Shown piece by piece: positions 35,364-43,645 of a stretch of 44,105 nt of DNA (within the stretch, counting starts at the first letter, position 1; every line of letters begins with the position of its first letter). Made by a program: the position numbers and the translations under genes. The stretch comes from Pirellulaceae bacterium (lineage in GTDB: Bacteria; Planctomycetota; Planctomycetia; Pirellulales; Pirellulaceae): positions 48,593 to 92,697 of the forward strand of contig JAKVBY010000033.1 in the NCBI GenBank assembly GCA_022446825.1, written 5' to 3'. Under the pieces are notes generated by a model, which worked only from the letters and a program-made list of their open reading frames with translations, did not search any database and had not been told where the DNA came from.

Positions 35364-36271
35364 CGAATGCATCACCGCCAACGATAACACTGTCGAATTT
35401 GGATCACCTCTGGTTTCAGGTCGCTGGAACTACGTGCAATTTGACGTGTCAGCATTGCTTTATTAGCTGCAGTCCAAAAAATAAATCATTTGGGTTCTTG
35501 TCTCTGGAGGAGGTCGAACGGCGGCTTAACGAGTCGATTAAAATGGGGGTAAAAGAGTACTTTTTTACGGGAGGAGAACCATTCCTAAACCCCCAGCTGA
35601 CGGCTATTCTCCAGCTTACATTGCAGTATGGTCCTGCAACTGTGCTGACCAACGGCACGGTCTTGAAGGAGGAGTGGCTGGAGGTATTGCGTGCGGCCGA
35701 AGATGCCAGTTTGTATACGCTTGAGATTCGTATTTCGATCGATGGTTTTTCTCCCGAAACAAATGATCCGATTCGTGGCGAAGGAACGTTTGCTCGAGCC
35801 ATGAAAGGAGTGAAAACGTTCGTTGATTTTGGTTTCTTGCCGATCATTACCATTGCTCGGACTTGGCCTGATGAAGAAGAGCAGGAAATCGTCAATAGAT
35901 TTGTCGAGATGCTCAAAGAGACCGGCTATTTCAGGCCACGTTTGAAGATACTGCCCACACTGCAAATTGGCGCGGAGGAAGAAAGGACACGAGGCTATTT
36001 TGAGTCAGAACGAGTGACTCGTGAAATGCTAAACGATTTCGACCAAACACAGTTAATCTGTGAACATAGTCGTATCGTTACAGACCGCGGTGTGCATGTC
36101 TGTCCCATTTTGATCGAACTACCGCAGGCGTTGTTAGCAAGTTCGCTGGCAGACTCCAATGGTGGATTTGCTCTAAGTGAAGGTGCCTGTTTTACCTGCT
36201 ATCAATATGGCGCGATTTGTTCCAATCCGTCTAGCTCGTCTGCGATACGAGAGGCGAAACCTCGCGCATGA
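35360..36271 (+). CDS. Radical SAM enzyme with C-terminal cysteine cluster
   Basis: A 303-residue radical SAM protein. C26-x3-C30-x2-C33 (GTTCNLTCQHC) binds the SAM-linked 4Fe-4S cluster. FFTGGEPFLNP (GGEP motif), TVLTNGTVL and IRISIDGFSPETND complete the barrel core. The C-terminus has further cysteines (ICEHS, VHVCPIL, GACFTCYQYGAICS), likely holding an auxiliary cluster in SPASM/Twitch style. It lacks the features expected of the arsenosugar enzyme ArsS. The ATG at 35360 overlaps the previous stop; the open frame begins further upstream at 35099, but that part is antiparallel noise within the FAD gene. The stop overlaps the phosphoesterase start. No precursor peptide is visible nearby, so a small-molecule substrate is more likely than a RiPP. 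Confidence 0.88.
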   Translation: MTNASPPTITLSNLDHLWFQVAGTTCNLTCQHCFISCSPKNKSFGFLSLEEVERRLNESIKMGVKEYFFTGGEPFLNPQLTAILQLTLQYGPATVLTNGTVLKEEWLEVLRAAEDASLYTLEIRISIDGFSPETNDPIRGEGTFARAMKGVKTFVDFGFLPIITIARTWPDEEEQEIVNRFVEMLKETGYFRPRLKILPTLQIGAEEERTRGYFESERVTREMLNDFDQTQLICEHSRIVTDRGVHVCPILIELPQALLASSLADSNGGFALSEGACFTCYQYGAICSNPSSSSAIREAKPRA

Positions 36272-37071
36272 CGGCCACGTCTGGAAAAATACGAATTGCC
36301 TGCTTTGGCGGCATTTATAATAACTACCTTGCCTTGCAGGCAGCTATTCACGATGCACAGTGTCGCGGTGTCGATGCCTTGTATTGTCTGGGAGACATGG
36401 GGGCCTTTGGGCCTCACCCGAACCGCGTGTTCCCTTTACTTTCGGAGCATGCTGTCCAATGTGTGCAAGGTAATTACGATGATTCCATCGGCAATTCGCT
36501 TGATGATTGCCAATGCGGTTACACAGATCCCCGTGACAATCATTTTGCACAAATTAGTTATGACTACACGTTGGCCAACACCTCTCAGGTGAATCGAGAA
36601 TTTCTTCGTAGTTTGCCGGGTTCAATTCGTTTAGAGGTGGCCGGGAAGCGGGTGCTCCTTTGCCATGGAAGTCCACGGAAAACCAATGAGTTTCTTTGGG
36701 AGTCAACGACCTCAACGCACTTTCTTGAGCGGTTAGCTGATGAATATGCAGCCGATGTGATTGTGGTAACTCACACGGGGATAAAATGGCGGCGAAAATT
36801 GTCGTGTGGCCGCCATTTTGTCAATGTTGGATGCCTCGGTCGTCCCGAAAACGACGGACAGACCAACGTCTGGTATGCCATACTCGAATTTGATTCATCG
36901 CATGGTTGCCAGATTGAATTTGTGCCGGTCGTTTATGATTACCGGCGATTGGCACAGGAAATGAGGCAACAGAAACTGCCTCTCGAATTTGTAGCCGCGG
37001 TTGAAACCGGTTGGTGGACGACCTGCTTAGAGGTTCTTCCGGGGAAAGAGCGTCGCGCCGGGCAATACTAA
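36268..37071 (+). CDS. Metallophosphoesterase-fold protein with lost DxH motif
   Basis: A 267-residue protein of the calcineurin-like phosphoesterase superfamily, YfcE/Mre11-like. Conserved pieces are YCLGDMGAFGPHP (GDxxxxGP), VQGNYDD (GNxD position), LLCHGSPR, VVTHTG and FVNVGCLGRP (normally NPGSxGxPR). The first metal motif, usually DIHGN followed by AL, reads GGIYNNYLAL (14-23), so both the aspartate and the histidine are replaced. Either the metal centre is altered or the protein binds rather than cleaves its ligand. The ATG overlaps the radical SAM stop by four bases. Coupling with the FAD enzyme and the radical SAM enzyme indicates one pathway. An 11-bp inverted repeat lies within the coding region (36783-36819). 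Confidence 0.85.
   Translation: MTATSGKIRIACFGGIYNNYLALQAAIHDAQCRGVDALYCLGDMGAFGPHPNRVFPLLSEHAVQCVQGNYDDSIGNSLDDCQCGYTDPRDNHFAQISYDYTLANTSQVNREFLRSLPGSIRLEVAGKRVLLCHGSPRKTNEFLWESTTSTHFLERLADEYAADVIVVTHTGIKWRRKLSCGRHFVNVGCLGRPENDGQTNVWYAILEFDSSHGCQIEFVPVVYDYRRLAQEMRQQKLPLEFVAAVETGWWTTCLEVLPGKERRAGQY
36783..36819. repeat. 11-bp perfect inverted repeat inside the phosphoesterase gene
   Basis: AAAATGGCGGC (36783-36793) and GCCGCCATTTT (36809-36819) are exact reverse complements around a 15-base loop. The stem is GC-rich in the middle and ends in TTTTG on the sense strand. It lies within codons for the conserved part of the protein, so it may be accidental or may limit translation or transcription of the last gene of the trio. 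Confidence 0.6.
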
Positions 37072-37107
37072 TCTCAGTGCCGAGAGGGCAGGAATTGGCA
37101 GGGAGAA

Positions 37108-38727
37108 TTAGATCGCTAAAAGAATGGTCACTTGGATCGTTCCAAAAGACTTTGGTTTTGAGGGTTTCATTTTTACACCGCTGGCGGCCATTCGAGCGCT
37201 CACAAGTTCGGAAATTGTCGCCGCTGTCGATTCCCCTCCTTTGGTTAAGAGAAGAGCTCCTCCCGCCTTGGAGACCGCGCTGACGATCTTAGAATCGAGG
37301 GTGCCAGGTCGAGTGGTTAGCAAAGAGAAGATTTCCTGCTGCGAATTGTTAATCCGATACAGCCCGCTGACTGGCAGTAGACAGTATTCTCGTAGTTCAG
37401 CAGAGGGGTTCCTGTCCAGGGCATCGGCTTCGATGAGACCACTTCGCAGCAGCAGCGGCAGATCAGTGTAAACGGCTTCTTGGTTGATGTGTTCAATGGC
37501 ACTTCGCCAGTCTTCGTTACGTGGCGCGATCACGAGGCCTTCGTTCATCCAGAGAGGGATAATTTGGCTTTGCCAAAGTGCTGCAGTCAGGGCGGAGAGA
37601 AACAAGAGTGTTTTAGCGAGATGTGATGGTGTGAGTGCCAGGCACAATCCCGCAAAAATTGGTGCCGCTACTGTTGTGATAATCACATAGCGGAGCAGAA
37701 AGACTCGAGCACTGTCGCTGATTGTCAGGAGAGCGGCAATGGTCATAGGAATGATGACCCATAACGCAGAGAGCCTCCAGAACCACCATAGTGAAGTGCA
37801 CTGGACAGAAGGTGCTGGTTGTTCGGCGACTATCCTTGCAGTGATGCGGCTTGTGATCATGAAGCCCATTGGCACAATGCAGTACGGTAGCCAGGGAATC
37901 ATTGTTGCCCAATCTGCAAACGTTATCTCAGCCGGAATGAATTGGTTCCAGTTGCCGCGCCGAGACCCAATCTCGATCATATGCGGTACCGCTGGCAATA
38001 TCCCTACGACGAAGAGGCAGGAAAAGATAAATAAACGCCGATAGAATTTTCTCGGCGGGTGCCAACAACAAATGGTTTCGATTACCACGAGGAATTCAAC
38101 CGCCAAGATTGCCAGGGCGGTGTAGTGCAAATAGCAGAGTATCAGACTGGAGCTAATGAGCGGCATATCAACGTGACTCCAAGAGGATTTGGACGCAGTT
38201 TGCGTCTCGTGTGACCTCAGCTCTGGAACACAGCAACTCATGAAACGGGCAAAGGAAAGAATTTGCAGTAACACGACCAGTTGGACACAGGCGTAAGGAC
38301 GTGCTTCCTGGGCATAGAAGATGTAATCAGGGTCTATGGTCATCAAGGCACTGGTTAAGAATGCTGCACTGACCGACTGAGTCCAACGCCAGACAAGCAG
38401 GAAACTAAGTGGGATGAGACCGATGCCGCAGATCAGAGAAGGTAACCGCAACGAGATTTCGTTTTCGGTACTCAGGATGGTTGTGAAGGATACGAGCCAG
38501 AAGAAAAACGGGCTTTGATTGCCGATCAAAGCCCGCGGAAGGACTTCTGACATGTTGCCTGAAATAACCCACGCTGTATGCAGTTCATCAAGCCAGAGGC
38601 TCTCTGTGGCGTTTTGTAGACGCAAGGCGATGAGGCAGAGGATCAGCAGTCCCAGAGTCCCCCCCTGTAATCGAGTTAGCTGTTTCGGCAAACGCAGAGT
38701 CTTAGAAACGTTTGGCGATTCAGGCAT
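37108..38727 (-). CDS. GT39/ArnT-like membrane glycosyltransferase
   Basis: A 539-residue polytopic membrane protein. ESLWLDELHTAWV (about 42-54), just after the first membrane helix, carries the acidic pair typical of GT-C enzymes that use lipid-phosphate sugars. About ten hydrophobic helices follow (for example LPSLICGIGLIPLSFLLVWRW, FIFSCLFVVGILPAVPHMIEI, LWWFWRLSALWVIIPMTIAAL). The C-terminal part from about 400 is less hydrophobic and probably faces the periplasm, as in DPM-mannosyltransferase-like (PMT_2) enzymes. Acceptor and donor cannot be read from sequence. It converges on the phosphoesterase gene, with 36 bases between the stops, and lies downstream of arsM on the same strand with a 210-base gap. 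Confidence 0.85.
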   Translation of the reverse strand: MPESPNVSKTLRLPKQLTRLQGGTLGLLILCLIALRLQNATESLWLDELHTAWVISGNMSEVLPRALIGNQSPFFFWLVSFTTILSTENEISLRLPSLICGIGLIPLSFLLVWRWTQSVSAAFLTSALMTIDPDYIFYAQEARPYACVQLVVLLQILSFARFMSCCVPELRSHETQTASKSSWSHVDMPLISSSLILCYLHYTALAILAVEFLVVIETICCWHPPRKFYRRLFIFSCLFVVGILPAVPHMIEIGSRRGNWNQFIPAEITFADWATMIPWLPYCIVPMGFMITSRITARIVAEQPAPSVQCTSLWWFWRLSALWVIIPMTIAALLTISDSARVFLLRYVIITTVAAPIFAGLCLALTPSHLAKTLLFLSALTAALWQSQIIPLWMNEGLVIAPRNEDWRSAIEHINQEAVYTDLPLLLRSGLIEADALDRNPSAELREYCLLPVSGLYRINNSQQEIFSLLTTRPGTLDSKIVSAVSKAGGALLLTKGGESTAATISELVSARMAASGVKMKPSKPKSFGTIQVTILLAI

Positions 38728-38937
38728 TGCATCGTTGGCTGAGGTTGGGGACCTAGATCGCGCTCAGGCTACCAGCTTGCCGCGTGTTGCTCGACATTCA
38801 GCGAGCCTCGTTTGTTTGCGTTGTAAAAGGCGTGGCGACTTGCCTGCTGCACAGATAAAAACGAGCGGATCTTCTCACAGCGCAGCGTGTGCCTCCTCGC
38901 AACTCGAATTGACGATAGACGCTTCCGTTGCGTGCTT

Positions 38938-40125
38938 TCAACAGCAGTCTGGGCCACAGCAATCCTGAATGGGAAGTTGGGTTTGTTTGTTAGCCGGGCC
39001 TTTTGTTTCTCGAGGGTTGCGCACAGCATTTTTACGGCAATCGAAAGGCATAGCATTTTCGGCGGAAATGGCCTGCTGAGGTGATACCGGAGTAATTTGA
39101 TCCGCATAGGGTCGCTGAGTGTAAATCTCAAATAGTTTTTCACACACGGCCATTCGTTCACCGCGACGAAGAGTGTGGCCGTCATCGTCGCTAACACTTT
39201 TCCAAGGACCGTTGTAGATGACCGCTTGTTTGTGATCCATGCAAGGCCCTTCCTTTCCCTTGAAGGCACAAATGGTCAGACTGCGAAATTCGATGCCCTC
39301 GATCGTTGCCCAAGCTTCCTCCTGGCGCGCGGCAATTTCAAGGCCATAAAAACCAGCTTGTTCGAAAGCCTTCAGGAACTCGGACTCGAGGTACGCACCG
39401 CTGATGCAACCACTCCATAAGCGCGGGTCATTTTTCATGGCAGCGGGGACCGGCTCGTCGCAAACAATATCGCTGATCACTGCACGCCCACCACGACGTA
39501 GAACTCGGTGGAGCTCATGAAACAATTGGCGTCGATCGGTTTCTTCGACGAGGTTGAGAACGCAATTTGAAATGACGACGTCCACGGAACCGTCGGCAAT
39601 CAGCGGTTTGTCTCGGCGCCACTGAGCACATAGCGTTTCGGTTGCCAGCCAGTCTTCGGTGCAGGTAATCGGGTGGGCAGCGACATGCGCGCCAAATCGA
39701 TCCAGGTCATGAGCGAGGTCTTGAATGCGTGCTTTGTGGAATGTCACATTGTCCCAGCCAATGCCACGAGTGATTTCGCCTTGGTACTTTCGAGCAAGAG
39801 CGAGCATGTCGTCATTCATGTCGACGCCAATGACGCGTCCCTGGGGTCCTACGACTTGGGATGCGATATAACAAATTTTTCCACCACCACTGCCAAGATC
39901 GAGAACGGTTTCTCCTTCCGCGACATATTGCGAAGGATCTCCACAACCGTAATCGCGTTCAATCATTTCCGCCGGAAGTACCTTGAGGTAGTCCTCATTG
40001 TATTTGACCGGGCAGCACAAGGCTGGTTCGGCGGCCTTGGATGCGGCCGAGTAACGCTCGCGAACTGCTTGTTCGACGTTTAATGAATTGGTTGGTTGTT
40101 CGGTTCCCTCCACTGAACTGCTCAT
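38938..40125 (-). CDS. arsM: Arsenite S-adenosylmethionine methyltransferase, ArsM type, with Cys-rich tail
   Basis: A 395-residue class I methyltransferase. VLDLGSGGGKICYIASQ (about 74-90) binds SAM. Family-typical cysteines occur in ALCCPVKYN (37-38), ERDYGCGDPS (61), ISNCVLNLV (188) and WSGCISGAY (240), which match the arsenic-binding cysteines of ArsM enzymes. These enzymes methylate trivalent arsenic in the cytoplasm. The C-terminal 100 residues extend beyond the core and end in DCCGPDCC, probably a metalloid-binding tail. The ATG at 40125 has AAGGAG nine bases upstream. A 14-bp palindrome 34 bases upstream of the start codon may be an operator. No arsR, arsB or arsC is visible next to it. 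Methylation of another metalloid is the main alternative. Confidence 0.88.
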   Translation of the reverse strand: MSSSVEGTEQPTNSLNVEQAVRERYSAASKAAEPALCCPVKYNEDYLKVLPAEMIERDYGCGDPSQYVAEGETVLDLGSGGGKICYIASQVVGPQGRVIGVDMNDDMLALARKYQGEITRGIGWDNVTFHKARIQDLAHDLDRFGAHVAAHPITCTEDWLATETLCAQWRRDKPLIADGSVDVVISNCVLNLVEETDRRQLFHELHRVLRRGGRAVISDIVCDEPVPAAMKNDPRLWSGCISGAYLESEFLKAFEQAGFYGLEIAARQEEAWATIEGIEFRSLTICAFKGKEGPCMDHKQAVIYNGPWKSVSDDDGHTLRRGERMAVCEKLFEIYTQRPYADQITPVSPQQAISAENAMPFDCRKNAVRNPRETKGPANKQTQLPIQDCCGPDCC

Positions 40126-40159
40126 TAAACGTGGCTCCTTATGAATATGATCGGTGAGA

Positions 40160-40173
40160 TGATGTCGACATCA
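40160..40173. promoter_or_regulatory. 14-bp perfect palindrome upstream of arsM
   Basis: TGATGTCGACATCA is a perfect dyad centred 41 bases upstream of the arsM start codon. Its position and symmetry fit an operator for a dimeric repressor such as an ArsR/SmtB protein, but the regulator is not in this window and no matching consensus was checked. No clear -10/-35 pair could be assigned beside it. Confidence 0.5.
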
Positions 40174-40988
40174 ACGTATCTTACGATAATTTGTAGCTTG
40201 CTGAGGTGGAAGCCGGCAGTGGCTGGTAATGGTCATTCTGCTGCTGTTGGTAGCAAAACCTTTTCGAGATGGAAATGGATTCATTGCAAAATAATATCTA
40301 GAAGTACCCACTAGCAAGTTGAGGATTCCTCGAGATGTACGGCCCGGTATCGTAAAGAGGGCTGTGATTCCTGCAGTCTAAGGGTTGGTTAAGGCATCGT
40401 GCGCTGCAGATAGATAGCCTTTCTCGAAATCACCGTGTTCTGTTTTGGACATGCTTCTACTGTTGTACAAGCGGCGTTTGGAGTGGAAAAGTAGGAGCGT
40501 CGGCACTGGCACCAATCTGGCTTGAAAGCGGTTGCTGAGCCGCACGCAGTCTTGACTGAATGTACGTTTGGATTCCAGAGAAAATTTAATGACAAGCTAT
40601 GTCTCGCAACGGCGATAGAAAATCCGTCGAGTCGGTTCATTAGAGACTCAATGAAGAGTTCATGGCTGGTGTTTGTGAAGGCGTTGCTTGTTGAGAAGGG
40701 TTGGAGTCGAGGGCGGTTCGACGATTATCGACGTTTCATAAAACATCTCGGAGATTTCCAGCAGGCCATTGTGTGGGGCAGGCGAATCCAAGATTCTAAC
40801 TGGAGTTTGTTCCGCGGCGTCAGGCTTGATAGAGGTTGTGATGCTCAGCGGCTACTGTGAGCCTTAAGGCCAGATCGCGTCTTTCGAGCCATGCCGAGGC
40901 AGAGATCTCACAATGCTCGGTTCGGCGACGCTATATGAAAAGAGTCATCCGACTCGCAAAGCATTGGATCGTGACTTAATGCTTGGGT
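40174..40988. other. Intergenic stretch without a supported gene
   Basis: About 815 bases between arsM and the DUF1571 gene, both on the minus strand. A plus-strand frame (40522-40860) has no domain or SD and biased composition. No mobile-element ends or RNA gene were recognised. Confidence 0.5.
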
Positions 40989-41897
40989 CTAACGCTCTGC
41001 CGACTTCTTAGAGAATCCGTAGGCAGGGTTTGATTGTTGGAAATCATCCTCAGAAAGACCAACATTTAAACGTACATTCAGATAGGCATATTCTTCCAGT
41101 AGAAGCGGTTCTTCATCAGTGGCTTGTGGCCAACTATAAGATGCAAAGTAAATCGGTATTTGAAGCTTGTCGTCAATCAGAACTTTGGCCCGATGGTAAC
41201 GGAAGTGGTCGCGTTGAGTGGGGTGCGTGAGCTCGATCTGTGTGCAACTGGCACCATTCAGCTTGGAGTCTTTCAGCATGCGCACTTGACAATCGTCATA
41301 GGCAATTTCTTCTTGGAGAACGGCAAGAGTTTTCATCACGAGGTTGCGAATTCCAATATCCGTAATTGGGTAGCGGTTATGGCTGAGAGCCAACTTACCC
41401 TGCGGATTTAACTGTAGGGTGATACCGCCCAAGCGAGGTCCACCGCGTTTAACGATCAAATCTCCCTGGTGTCGGCCGGCCACGTAGAGTACCTCACGGC
41501 CTTGAAAGCGAGGAGATTTTTGAAAGTGTGCGTAAACACTGAAGGGGACAACGATCTTGTCGTTTTGGCGTCGTTCATGACGAAGTTTTAGATCAAGATG
41601 CTCGTAGCCACCGAGTTGGTTGCCAATGCGTTCTCGCCGAATTAATTTGCAAGTGTAGTCATGAATTTCCGAGTCGATTTTCACTAAACCGAGTTCTGCC
41701 ATCTGGATGACATGGTACAGCAGCTGCTTATGTTGAGTTTTAAGCCCTTCGAATGCAAACCTGTTCGCGGCTTTTTGTGTTCCATCGCTACTGGCGGTAG
41801 CACGGTTCTCGCTGCCAGAGGCACTGCGATTCCCTGTTAGGAACAGGGTCAAGCAGAGAATCGCACAAGACAGTTTGGGACCCTTAGGGCTGAACAT
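40989..41897 (-). CDS. Secreted DUF1571 protein
   Basis: A protein of about 302 residues with a signal peptide (LSCAILCLTLFLTGNRSASG, about 8-27) and a DUF1571 domain typical of planctomycetes. Recognisable segments are IHDYTCKLIRRERIGNQLGGYEHLDLKLRHE, FSVYAHFQKSPRFQGREVLYV, DLIVKRGG, GIRNLVMKTL and the closing EEYAYLNVRLNVGLSEDDFQ. The fold resembles LolA/outer-membrane-lipoprotein carrier beta-structures, so a role in the cell envelope is likely. The ATG at 41897 has GAGG six bases upstream and is preferred over the in-frame ATG at 41909. It has no close neighbour on its strand. The molecular function is unknown. Confidence 0.85.
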   Translation of the reverse strand: MFSPKGPKLSCAILCLTLFLTGNRSASGSENRATASSDGTQKAANRFAFEGLKTQHKQLLYHVIQMAELGLVKIDSEIHDYTCKLIRRERIGNQLGGYEHLDLKLRHERRQNDKIVVPFSVYAHFQKSPRFQGREVLYVAGRHQGDLIVKRGGPRLGGITLQLNPQGKLALSHNRYPITDIGIRNLVMKTLAVLQEEIAYDDCQVRMLKDSKLNGASCTQIELTHPTQRDHFRYHRAKVLIDDKLQIPIYFASYSWPQATDEEPLLLEEYAYLNVRLNVGLSEDDFQQSNPAYGFSKKSAER

Positions 41898-42150
41898 GAT
41901 TTGCCTCATGCGATAGATGAATGGGGAAGGATTTCATGCAACTATAACTTTCAGCGATGCTTGCGGTCGGGTCTTGGGCCGATAATCCCGAGGAAACGTT
42001 TTGCCCGTGTCGCTACAGAGCAAATGGTCGTTTTATTTGACCACGGTAGCGAGGATGTTTTGCAAGTTCAGAGAAAGCGAAAACGTTATAATCCGCATCA
42101 TTGAAAGAATTGTTAGGGCAATAACGGATGCTTTTACGATGTGTTCTGGG

Positions 42151-42192
42151 GTAGGCAGTGTATGGTTTTTCGTGAGTTAATGCCTACACTGC
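42151..42192. repeat. Overlapping inverted repeats, possible terminator
   Basis: GTAGGCA (42151-42157) pairs with TGCCTAC (42181-42187), and the overlapping GCAGTGTA (42155-42162) pairs with TACACTGC (42185-42192). The two stems exclude each other. They lie downstream of the alcohol-dehydrogenase-type gene on its strand and upstream of the DUF1571 gene. No good T run follows. Confidence 0.4.
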
Positions 42193-42213
42193 AGAGACTG
42201 GATAGAGGTTGCG

Positions 42214-42239
42214 CAGGGCCTTTACACAGGGCCTTTACA
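42214..42239. repeat. 13-bp direct tandem duplication
   Basis: CAGGGCCTTTACA occurs twice in direct contact (42214-42226 and 42227-42239), just past the stop of the minus-strand dehydrogenase gene. It is probably a recent replication slip; no function is apparent. Confidence 0.7.
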
Positions 42240-42254
42240 CCGGCCAGGCGAGCA

Positions 42255-43532
42255 TTACCAGATTGTCAAGGACTCGTGAAATAACTGAGTTAACTCGGCT
42301 TCGCCTGCGGGAATGGGAGCTAATTTGGTCACGCGGTGTTGAGGCAGTGTTCCTTCAACGAGTTGAGGAATGTCCGATTCGCAATAGCCAACCTCCCTCA
42401 AGCCGTTGGGGATTTCAAGCGATTTCATGAATTCAATGATGCGGTTCGAGAGGATGTCGCCGGCGTCTTTCGGGGACGCCCCCCTAATGTCTGCCCCTAG
42501 TGCTTTTGCACCACACAGATGGCGTGCAGGTGACGCGGGTGCCGAAAAGCGAAACACGGCTGGTGCGTTGAGGATGACGGAAGTTCCGTGGGGCACGACT
42601 GGATGATCCACCTGATAGCCGGTCGGTTGATAATCTTTCACCATTCCCGCCACCGGGTAGGACATGCCATGGGGTAAGTGGACTCCCGCATTGCCGAAGC
42701 CAATGCCTGCAATCGCTGCGGCCAGTAGCATCTGGGAACGGGCTTCTTCGTCGGAGGTGTCACGGACGGCCCGCTCGAGATACTCGTCGACAATTTCGAG
42801 CGCTCGTAATGCCCAAATATCGCTGATTGGGTTGGCTCCTTGATAGGCAGGTCGTTCCAGAGGTCGCTCCGGTTTGGGACGGGTGTCAAAGGGAATTGCC
42901 GTATAGGATTCTAAGGCATGGCTCAAGACATCGAGCCCCGTAGAGGCTGCGACAGCGGGCGGTAGTGTTTTAGTATTGTCGGGGTCAACGATCCCCAAGG
43001 TGGGTTTTAGGTACCGGTGGGCGATGCCTGTTTTTGCTTTTCTCGCGACAAAATCAAAGATGGCGACACCGGTCGTCTCACTACCGGTTCCTGCGGTCGT
43101 GGGAATCGCAATGAGTGGTTTGAGTGGCCCGGGTACTGGCCGTCCGCGACCAATAGGAGCATTCACATACTCAAAAAAATCGGCGGGATAAGTCGCATAG
43201 AGGTTGGCAGCTTTGGCGGTGTCGATCGTACTACCGCCGCCCACTGCGACAAACGAATCGCATTTAGATTCAACGGCCACTTCCACCGCGCGTTGAAAAC
43301 TCGCATCGGTCGGTTCGACAGAGATTTCATCAAAAACTTCAAAATGGATACTGGCTGCCGTTAGCGAATCGACAACCGTTTGTCCTACAGGGAGATTACG
43401 GAGAGCCGGGTCAATCAGGACCAACGTCCGCGCGACTTGCAGATCACACAGGTCCATGCCGACTTCCCGTGTGATTCCTTGACCGAAACGAATATTCGAT
43501 GCGGACATCTGGAAAGCTGTGTCTTTGTCCAC
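42255..43532 (-). CDS. Hydroxyacid-oxoacid transhydrogenase (ADHFE1-like iron-containing alcohol dehydrogenase)
   Basis: A protein of about 425 residues from the group III iron-dependent alcohol dehydrogenases, and specifically like the ADHFE1 branch. That enzyme couples oxidation of 4-hydroxybutyrate to reduction of 2-oxoglutarate. Branch-typical sequence runs throughout: DTAFQMSASNIRFGQGITREVGMDL at the N-terminus, VEPTDASFQRA, VAVGGGSTIDTAKAANLYA (cofactor site), IPTTAGTGSETTGVAIFD, LDVLSHALESYTAIPF and IGFGNAGVHLPHGMSYPVAG (metal histidines), and LPQHRVTKLAP. The start chosen is GTG at 43532, which keeps the family N-terminus and has a G-rich stretch about nine bases upstream; an ATG at 43508 would cut into it. 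The reaction is inferred from similarity. No succinate-semialdehyde gene is beside it. Confidence 0.88.
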   Translation of the reverse strand: MDKDTAFQMSASNIRFGQGITREVGMDLCDLQVARTLVLIDPALRNLPVGQTVVDSLTAASIHFEVFDEISVEPTDASFQRAVEVAVESKCDSFVAVGGGSTIDTAKAANLYATYPADFFEYVNAPIGRGRPVPGPLKPLIAIPTTAGTGSETTGVAIFDFVARKAKTGIAHRYLKPTLGIVDPDNTKTLPPAVAASTGLDVLSHALESYTAIPFDTRPKPERPLERPAYQGANPISDIWALRALEIVDEYLERAVRDTSDEEARSQMLLAAAIAGIGFGNAGVHLPHGMSYPVAGMVKDYQPTGYQVDHPVVPHGTSVILNAPAVFRFSAPASPARHLCGAKALGADIRGASPKDAGDILSNRIIEFMKSLEIPNGLREVGYCESDIPQLVEGTLPQHRVTKLAPIPAGEAELTQLFHESLTIW

Positions 43533-43645
43533 CTTTGCCGTCCCCCCCAAAAAAAATATGCGACGCTGCTTGTTTCACGATTGTTATGTTACAATCAAAA
43601 TGCGTCGAAGGGCATGACGCTCAGGTGAATCGCGACACTTTTTTT

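Noticed and set aside
35360-36271. Naming the radical SAM enzyme ArsS because of the nearby arsM and DUF2064 genes
   Set aside because: The region around the CxxxCxxC motif and the C-terminal cysteine arrangement do not match what I know of ArsS; only the context suggested it.
40522-40860. A 112-codon plus-strand frame in the gap downstream of arsM
   Set aside because: No SD, no recognisable motif, unusual composition and isolated position.
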